NCBI GenBank assembly: GCA_018398765.1 | Contig: JAHBMJ010000405.1 | Span: 32,763-48,134, forward strand | Direction: 5' to 3' | Length of the DNA stretch: 15,372 nucleotides | Source of the DNA: Chromera velia | Lineage: Eukaryota; Sar; Chromeraceae | Shown here: piece after piece, positions 9,425 to 15,372 of the stretch | Numbering within the stretch: the first letter of the stretch is position 1 | Layout: every line of letters starts with the position of its first letter | Position numbers and translations under genes: made by a program | The notes under the pieces: model-generated | Database searches by the model: none | What the model was told of the DNA's origin: nothing | What the model saw: the letters and a program-made list of their open reading frames with translations, nothing else

Positions 9425-9510
9425 TAAATGGGCTCCATGCATGGAACAGATGATCGAACACGCAAATGGGACTGTTACAGTGAGGTGAATACCGTCTCCT
9501 CAATCTGATT

Positions 9511-10686
9511 TCAAGACTGTCGGCTGTACCCTTTCCATTCGGTCACACCTGAACACTGTTGCCTCGTCATGTTCTGCCTTATTGTATTTAAGGCAGCAGT
9601 ACGTTCTCGTTCTTGGCGTTCGAATACCAGTTGCACTCTTTCTCTTTCCGTCAGGCCTGATCGAATTCCAGTGCAGACAGGCCTAACTCGTCTCCCCACT
9701 TCTGATGTCTGTACACTGAATCCCTCTCTATACGGAACTCCACCGGGAGGCATCCCATGATCTTGAGCGCGAGCTGAGCGGATCGTGTTCAGCAGCGTTG
9801 CATGTTTTTCCGTTTGTTTTGCCCCTCTCTTTACTCTCTGCTTCTCTCTCTTTCTCTCTGCCTTTCCTATGTTTCGGGTCAGTTCTATTCTCCCACTCCT
9901 CATGGGGGCAACTTCAGTTTCTCCGGTAATGAACGGCGCTGACTCTGGGAAAAGGGATGCTGCTTTCTGACTAATCTCCCACTGACTGTCTCCACTTCCC
10001 ATGTTTGCATCCTCGTGTCCGAAAAGACCTACCGGCAATACTGCTTCGAATTCAGATTCTCTTGCATTGCTGTACCCTTGAAAATCAAACGTCGTCCCTG
10101 CAGTTTGAACGAATAGGGTCTCTCCTCCTTGGTCACTTCCCTGGAAACCTGGTGTCGCTGTGAAGCTCTTTGCTGCTGTTTGGGGTTCACTCACCACAAC
10201 ATCACTCTGAGGGCGTTGGGGTCCCCAGTCGTCTGTGGGCGCATACGGAGTGTGTAAAGGTCTGTGCGCCTTAAACCCATCTGCTTCCTTCCGCTTCACT
10301 GGGGAGGCAGTCTGGTCGTCATCCAATTTCCTCCCATCTCTCTTGCTGTGTGTCTATCCGAGGGCCTTCTCATTCCATTGGGTCTTCGAAAAACGCAAAC
10401 CATGACGCATCTTCTTCTTCTTTTCTGGCTCTTCGTCTCGACCCTCCTGAATGATGTCCTTCGATTGCTTACGACCCTTCCTCGCTTTGCATTTCTTCTT
10501 GCCCATAGACCCTGAGGGCAACCATCGCTGCATTTCTTCAGCGACTCCGGACAGAAGAAGACAAACAGACTTGTATCGGTCATCCAGGGTCGCAACGGAG
10601 ACGTCCTTCAGTTCCTCTGCACTCTTCATGAGGAATGCATTTGCACAGAAAATCGGGCCCACTTCTCTATGTGGCCTCAACGTCAT
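9511..10686 (-). CDS. Single ORF of the inner element, gag-position protein of unknown family, interrupted by one TAG
   Basis: One frame of 391 codons runs from the ATG at 10686 to the stop at 9513-9511, broken only by an in-frame TAG at 10356-10354 after residue 110 (NEKALG, stop, THSKRDGRK). The N-terminal part (MTLRPHREVGPIFCANAF, then EELKDVSVATLDDRYKSV) looks helical. It is followed by a very basic segment rich in Lys/Arg (about residues 70-105). The C-terminal two thirds is polar, with a Lys/Arg-rich stretch (AERKREKQRVKRGAKQ) and no membrane segment. There is no CCHC zinc knuckle, protease, reverse transcriptase or integrase motif. The position, about 165 bp after the primer-binding site, suits a gag-like nucleic-acid-binding protein. 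The TAG may be a decayed CAG (Gln), consistent with the transition bias of the LTRs, or a programmed readthrough site. A captured host gene is an alternative origin. Confidence 0.55.
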
Positions 10687-10852
10687 CGCAACAACAAGAG
10701 AAAAACCTATAAAAACTCTGAAAAGCGAACAGACTCAATGCACCCAGAGAAGATCGTCGTCTGGTGTGAAAGAATGCCTGCCGTCTGCCGTTCAACAATA
10801 CAGAGATTCGTCTCTGATCATAAACAGAACAGATTGGTCCCTGACCGACCTA

Positions 10853-10863
10853 CTCTGCTACCA
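10853..10863 (-). other. Primer-binding site complementary to initiator-Met tRNA
   Basis: The minus strand reads TGGTAGCAGAG immediately after the LTR terminal CA. TGG pairs with the CCA tail, and TAGCAGAG pairs with the discriminator and acceptor stem of initiator tRNAs ending CUCUGCUA-CCA, as in animals. Whether this organism's own initiator tRNA has that stem cannot be seen here. Eleven matching bases at exactly the expected place is the strongest single argument that repeat B is an LTR read on the minus strand. Confidence 0.65.
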
Positions 10864-11086
10864 TGTAGAGTTATGGCGGTACCAACGTACGGGGCTATAA
10901 AATCTGAGAGTCGGACATGCATTGTTCGTACTTCTCTTTAGTCTTACACACAGGCAAGACTATACTTCTGAATTGACTTGCGAACCAATTAATACAATGC
11001 ATGCATGCACATACATATACGTCATACGCTCGACATGCGCGCACTACGTGCAGCTCTGACAATGCCTACAACCTCACAATATAACG
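10864..11086 (-). repeat. Repeat B2, 5' LTR of the inner element
   Basis: Partner of 8793-9015. It ends in CTCTACA on the minus strand, directly next to the primer-binding site. On the plus strand it contains CTATAAAAT near 10895; this is CTATAAGAT in the other copy. Confidence 0.85.
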
Positions 11087-12419
11087 GTGGAGATGTTGCT
11101 TGGTCTTGTTTGGATTTTGGAGTGACTTCATCTCATGGAGATTGCCTTCTACGAGTGCATCGCAAATGAAACAGCCAGTAGATTGCTTCTTTTGCTTGCT
11201 GTTCTGTGAGTGTATGACTAGTTCTGTACCTGATCGATCGGGACTGGCGTGTGCATATCTAGTGTTGACTCTGCTGTTTACTGTGTGCGTGTCTGCACAT
11301 GAACAACTATCCGCATGTGGTCTGACTCTCTCAGGTGGTGCATACGCTTATTCATAGTGGTTGGCACTTTTGTGCGATAATCCTTTTGTGTTGAAATGAT
11401 GTGAAAGGTATGGGCGCTTAATAGGAGGCTGAGTATGCAATGGCCCTACGATCACTCCATCCATTGTGTACACACGCACATGAAGTTGTCGGGACTTCCC
11501 TCCAAGAGAGTGAAGCTGAGAGAGTTCTAAGACTTTCTGCTGTATAATAAGAAGCTGTCTGAAGCTGAAGAGACTTATACTTTCGATCAGATTCTTGATG
11601 TTAAGCCAGGAGGCATCAGACGTATTTGATACTCCTGAGGGAACGGCAGGCCTGAAGTATGAAAAGTCAAGTGACACTGTGTGACTGCTGCCGCATGGCC
11701 AGGTTGCCCTGTGATGGGTCGATATGTCCCGGTTGCACCGTTCCTCTCGACTGACAGTAAGAAGGTGGAAGGATTTGAAGCTGGTGATGGCTGCTCATAA
11801 AGCAAACGATCAAACAATCAGAGCAATGCACCTCAAGGAGTGAGGTCGTGATAGAAGGTTCTGGAGTCACTTGGTTTGACATGGTAGCTTAGTGAAAACG
11901 AGGATGGACGACATACAAACAAGCTTGTAAGAAACCGTGGGTAGAGCAGTGTGTAGCTGCACTTTTTTCTTTTCTCTCCATCCCTTTGCAGCTATTAACA
12001 ATTCGTTGACGCCGAGTTGGACGCATACGTATGGGCATCGTGCTCCAGGATCTAAACTGGTTGGTGCTGGAGACCCACAACTCCGATCGAGTCTTCTGAC
12101 CAACGACGTACACAGATGCTGGACAGGTGCTTTTATTAGTGCCAGCAGTATCTGTATCGGGCGCCTATCTCTAGGTAATCTTGGACTTGCAAGCACGCCC
12201 CACACACTAGCCTACACATCATGGTGCTTTGAGATCGTTTTAATTTACGTGGCGCCTTAAATATTCTGACACGGATGCCATCGAGATGGAGTTCTCGGAG
12301 CTCTAACAATATCTACAGCGACTTGGATGAGATTCATTTTGGGCATTGAAGCCCATGCTCGGTCTTTTTATTTGTTGATCGTGAGGATGCGATTTTCCTG
12401 TCCCTGGCCGGGGAGGATC
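11087..12419. other. Internal DNA of the outer element (right part), no recognised gene
   Basis: This stretch lies between the inner element and repeat A2. Apart from the minus-strand open stretch listed separately, it has only short frames on either strand and no recognisable retrotransposon enzyme, RNA gene or microsatellite. Composition resembles the other repeat-derived parts rather than the exon-rich left half. Confidence 0.45.
11348..11794 (-). pseudogene. Unrecognised open stretch of 148 codons, exon-like, no ATG at its start
   Basis: The frame is open from just after a stop at 11797-11795 to the stop at 11350-11348. It includes SLDFSYFRPAVPSGV, DASWLNIKNLIESI and QQKVLELSQLHSLGGKSR, which read like a folded protein rather than low-complexity noise. 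The first ATG comes late, in YTMDGVIV. A pyrimidine tract ending in TGTCAG near 11751 could be an acceptor, so this may be an exon or a decayed fragment. It is antisense to the favoured orientation of element A. No family recognised. Confidence 0.3.
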
Positions 12420-12903
12420 TGTGGAGTCCTACCCTGTGGCACCGCCCTCTGGACCCTCGCATGCATTGTATCTGAATGAGCCCACGTGCCGACGTCATGC
12501 TCCACCGCCGCGTGTATACGCAATCGACTTGCATGCATATACGTGTCGTGCGCATCGATCAAAGTTGTCGAAGTCGAGTCTGCATGACCTTCGTATTCAA
12601 GCAACATATTACTTGAGCAACAGATAACATCGTCTGGGTCTGATGTCTGTTCATCACAGATCAAGAGAGCTCTTAAGAGTCTGAGAGAGGGGAATGAGTA
12701 GAAATTGTGTGATGATAGAATGAACGGTTATCCAGCTGATTAGAATTCCAGATCGCGCCAAAACTTAAACTGATATAGGGACGAACCTTCTGTAAAGTGT
12801 TAACGTTGCATGACTGAGTGTTGTAGATCTTCCCTAAGGTTTTTATCCTCGCTTTACCTTCTGTCTGGACGCCATAAGGTGGCCGGACAGGGAGGATAAA
12901 GCA
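12420..12903 (+). repeat. Repeat A2, candidate right LTR of the outer element
   Basis: 484 bp, direct repeat of 8044-8521. Many of the roughly 29 differences fall at CpG in one copy and CpA or TpG in the other, as expected from deamination of methylated cytosine. Downstream of 12903 the sequence no longer resembles the DNA after A1. Confidence 0.85.
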
Positions 12904-13661
12904 AATAACCTTCTTTATCACACAAATTATGTGACGTATCATCATTGATTCATCAATATATACAGGATTTACAGGATTACAAGATTATATTGTGTTCGGG
13001 GCCGGAGCCTTAGACCTGCATGCCAGTTATCTGACGTCCGCCTTGCACCATATATTCATGCACATTACTCCACACCATACACCGTATGACGCATACATGC
13101 AATGACACATCTCATCACAACACATAAATTTCTTGCCTTGCACTTCAAACTTTAAAACCATTGCTACTGCCGACAAGTATAGATACAGTTGAATTACGAT
13201 CCCAGAATAATATTAAGTTATACTTGATTTTCTCTGATGAAGTGCGAGTGAAAGACAGAGTGACAGAGGGCAGGGGTGGAGCGATAGCATATTTCTAAGT
13301 ATCTATAGGATAGGCCTTGATCTAGGGAAATCGACTTAAATTATTACACCTAGGCTTCATAACATAATATATAGAGTACCATACCTTTATAAATCACCTA
13401 TACATCTAAAAGCTAGTTTTTTAAAATTTTTAGCTTTAATTACTTCCAACAAAGTCTACTTTATGTTGAGATGCTTCATATTACTAGCGCAAATGACCAT
13501 CAAAGATCAGTTGCCTCATATCATTAGAAAACACCTCATAATAATTGCATAATCCATAATAAATAACGTTTCTAGAGTAAACAGCCATAAACCCCGACCT
13601 TACCCTCCGCTACCCCCCTTGTATGCATTTTTAACAAAGAGCAGAATATTATAGATCAGTG
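12904..13661. other. AT-rich segment with no recognised gene
   Basis: Composition shifts sharply to A/T after repeat A2. No open frame of useful length, no RNA gene and no long repeat were recognised. It may be intergenic DNA or the remains of another element. Confidence 0.5.
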
Positions 13662-14174
13662 TCATTCAGAGGTGAGCTCTTGAAAAGCGCTTTCCAGCTG
13701 TGTAAGCTCTCTTTCTTTCATAAACAGCTGCTTGCTAGCAAGCTTCCCCTCATAAATCCAGAAAAAGACAGCCACAAGAGGGGCGGTATCGAGCTGATTA
13801 CAAGGAAGTGAGTTCACTGCTTCTACTGGCATAGAAGCTTCAGCAGAACTGCTGCTAGCCCCGTCTCTCCCCCGTCCTCTGCCCCCCCCTCTCTTTCCTC
13901 TTCCTCTCCCCCTTGAAGTTCCCCTTCCTCCTCCTCTTCCTCTCCCCCGACCCTTTTCGTTTGCATTGGCATTGAGAGGCTGCGGCGGAGATGAAATTAT
14001 CAGCTTAAATTCTATTTTGTCACTCTTATTAAGTCCTTCATCTGAACGTTCGAATGACTGTACCAACACATGATATTTTTTGTTTCCCTCTATATGTGCA
14101 ATGCTCAATAAACCAGTGCTCTCTGCAAAACCAGTGATTATATTTTTTTTTTGAAGATCTACAATGTCGACCAC
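13662..14174 (-). CDS. Arg-Gly-rich protein or terminal exon, family unknown
   Basis: A 170-codon open stretch within AT-rich DNA. The N-terminal 70 residues are mixed (IITGFAESTGLLSIAHIEG, then KKYHVLVQSFERSDEGL and KIEFKLIISSPPQPL). Then comes an about 38-residue tract of alternating Gly and Arg, typical of RGG-type RNA-binding regions, then a Ser/Ala stretch and a C-terminal helix (KERELTQLESAFQELTSE). The frame has no ATG near its start. It opens with GTG at 14174 and stays open upstream to a TAG near 14210, so it is more likely a 3' exon than a whole gene; GGGCAG upstream is a weak acceptor candidate. A run of ten A on the coding strand (14152-14143) follows the opening codons. The RG tract could be a nucleic-acid-binding tail of a host or element protein. 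Confidence 0.4.
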   Translation of the reverse strand: MVDIVDLQKKNIITGFAESTGLLSIAHIEGNKKYHVLVQSFERSDEGLNKSDKIEFKLIISSPPQPLNANANEKGRGRGRGGGRGTSRGRGRGKRGGGRGRGRDGASSSSAEASMPVEAVNSLPCNQLDTAPLVAVFFWIYEGKLASKQLFMKERELTQLESAFQELTSE

Positions 14175-15372
14175 TCGATAAATCGACCACTCTTTCTGCC
14201 CGCCATCTTCCTAATCCTACACAGCTGCCACCAAAGTCCCTACCCGTACTGTATATTCACTAGGTTATGCAAGTGCACGGCTATGAGATCTTTTGGTGTA
14301 TCTTATTATTTTGTCTGCAGACAGCTTTTCAGAATAAAAGAAAGTCACTGCGACAAACGAACGAACGCAACCAAGCTAGGGATGTTTCTAAAACATCATT
14401 CCGGTAACTTTCCCCCCCCCCTCTTCTCCAGTGCCCCCCTACTCCAACGAAGAGTATAGCAGGCTAGCATTCGGAGCAGACTGCTTGCCTATTATCCACC
14501 TGCCTGCGTCTGCCTCCCTGCTTCTGTCTGCTGTCTGTCTAGGCTATCTGTCTGCCTGCATCTGCTTGCCTGTGTCTGGCAGAGCGTACCTGCATCTGCC
14601 TGCCTATCATATTCCCACCGGCCGGCTTGTCATTGATCCTAGCTTTCAACTTTGAAATATGTCCGCAATCGCGTAATCTATAATCAATGAGAAGCGACAT
14701 CATGTTTAAAGGGGGGTATTTCTAAATAATTTGAAGTAATCATCACCAAAACCATCATAAATTTAAACAGCTTTACTAGCTCCACGTGACACTTTTGATA
14801 TGATAATTAGCGAGTAAACAATTTTTTTTTAGTGGTTTACTATTCTTTCATATTAGGATATAGGATCATAATTTATTAAGTCAATCCCCTTAGGGTCTCG
14901 ATACGATCCTAGCCCTTTCTATAGAACGGTGTAAGTTGACGCTCTGAGTCATGTCCAGCACTGGGCCAGCAGTGGATAGTGGGAGAAGTTCCTGGAGAAC
15001 CTAAAGCATAGAGTAGTGTAGAGCCTATCATTCTATCTTATTTGATCTTATCCTAACTTAAATGAGGTATTATCATTATTTCAGTTAGGTTCCATTTTTT
15101 GAACATCATTTTCTGTTGTTGTAAAATATCTAATAAAATATTTAAGGTAAAAAACCTATACTGAGAACTAGACTAAAAAAAGGACAAACTTTAGAAATAC
15201 TTCATATTGATTTTGATACGTGTCCTACTTAAAGAATGCATGTTTGAATGTAACCGAGTGCTAACATCAATTTAATTACTGTAATGATCCTAACAAAAAA
15301 TAAAGAAAAGAAAAGATATATACCACACTAGCTTAAAGTATGCATCACGCTTCACACGTTTTTTTGATGATT
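14175..15372. other. AT-rich right end with no recognised gene
   Basis: About 1.2 kb with scattered short frames only. It contains a run of ten C at 14412-14421 and a CTGCC-type minisatellite (listed separately), and several A/T homopolymers. No tRNA or rRNA recognised. Confidence 0.5.
14497..14612 (+). repeat. Degenerate CTGCCTG/CTGTCTG minisatellite
   Basis: About 115 bp built from imperfect units such as CTGCCTGC, CTGTCTGT and CATCTGCC. It is pyrimidine/TG-rich and stands out from the AT-rich surroundings. Coding is unlikely. Confidence 0.6.

Larger units (their letters stand above)
8793..11086 (-). mobile_element. Inner non-autonomous LTR retrotransposon (element B), minus orientation
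   Basis: On the minus strand the order is: 5' LTR 11086-10864, primer-binding site 10863-10853, leader, one interrupted ORF 10686-9511, about 480 bp of further sequence, purine tract 9028-9018, and 3' LTR 9015-8793. The 5' LTR ends in CTCTACA and is followed at once by TGGTAGCAGAG. That is the exact complement of the CCA end plus acceptor stem of eukaryotic initiator-Met tRNA with a CUCUGCUA 3' end. The LTRs differ at about 10 of the 219 firmly alignable bases, mostly transitions. GTGGAG occurs at 8794-8799 and again at 11087-11092, a candidate 6-bp target duplication; taking it literally would shorten the left LTR to start at 8800. The outer (5') end of the LTR reads CGTTATATTG rather than TG. 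About 1.85 kb of internal DNA without polymerase or integrase marks it as non-autonomous, comparable in plan to elements carrying only a gag-like ORF. Confidence 0.68.
8044..12903 (+). mobile_element. Probable outer LTR retrotransposon (element A), degraded, with a nested inner element
   Basis: Two direct repeats of about 480 bp (8044-8521 and 12420-12903) start with TGTGGAGTCC and end with AAAGCA, fitting the TG...CA rule for LTRs. Plus orientation is favoured: a TGG-initial tract (8525-8536) lies three bases after the left repeat, as a primer-binding site should, and a purine-rich GGGGAGGA (12410-12417) lies just before the right one. Each LTR would be about 6% diverged from the other, mostly by transitions. 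Subtracting the inner element leaves only about 1.6 kb of internal DNA with no reverse transcriptase or integrase signature. No matching target-site duplication is visible: caatc lies to the left and aataa to the right. The two repeats could therefore be solo LTRs of separate insertions. Confidence 0.55.

Noticed and set aside
14881-14960. Possible tRNA-like B box (GGTCTCGATACGATCC)
   Set aside because: No matching A box, acceptor stem or cloverleaf could be drawn around it.

Overview
The window is nuclear DNA of a protist with introns, most likely an alveolate close to Apicomplexa (a chromerid-like alga is the best guess). The main reason is an eight-exon gene joining N-terminal ankyrin repeats to a C-terminal bromodomain. 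That layout is known from the apicomplexan chromatin reader BDP1. Introns are GT-AG, 150-400 bp, with strong pyrimidine tracts, and exons are moderately GC-rich. The species assignment is inference.

Layout. (1) 1-949, minus strand: the first three exons of a VPS4-type ESCRT ATPase, covering its MIT domain and acidic linker; the AAA domain lies beyond the left edge. (2) 950-2076: a head-to-head intergenic region with a CAG repeat and a short upstream ORF. (3) 2077-5845, plus strand: the complete BDP1-like gene. (4) 5846-7930: pyrimidine-rich, microsatellite-rich DNA with no gene I can defend. (5) 8044-12903: what looks like nested LTR retrotransposons. An outer pair of about 480-bp direct repeats (A1 and A2, roughly 94% identical) brackets an inner element of about 2.3 kb (8793-11086). 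The inner element has 223-bp LTRs. Read on the minus strand, it has an 11-nt match to the complement of an initiator-Met tRNA 3' end directly after the 5' LTR. It also has a purine tract before the 3' LTR and one 391-codon frame interrupted by a single TAG. No reverse transcriptase or integrase is visible, so the inner element looks non-autonomous. (6) 12904-15372: a visibly AT-richer block with one minus-strand open frame carrying a long Arg-Gly tract, and a degenerate CTGCC minisatellite.

The two host genes are not obviously related in function: one acts in endosomal membrane remodelling, the other in chromatin reading. They share only the divergent intergenic region. The right half is repeat-derived. 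Its best biological signals are the nested insertion, the transition-biased decay, and an apparent antisense piece of an intron-containing gene inside the inner element. All exon joins were made by eye from splice signals, reading phase and family resemblance, without transcript evidence.
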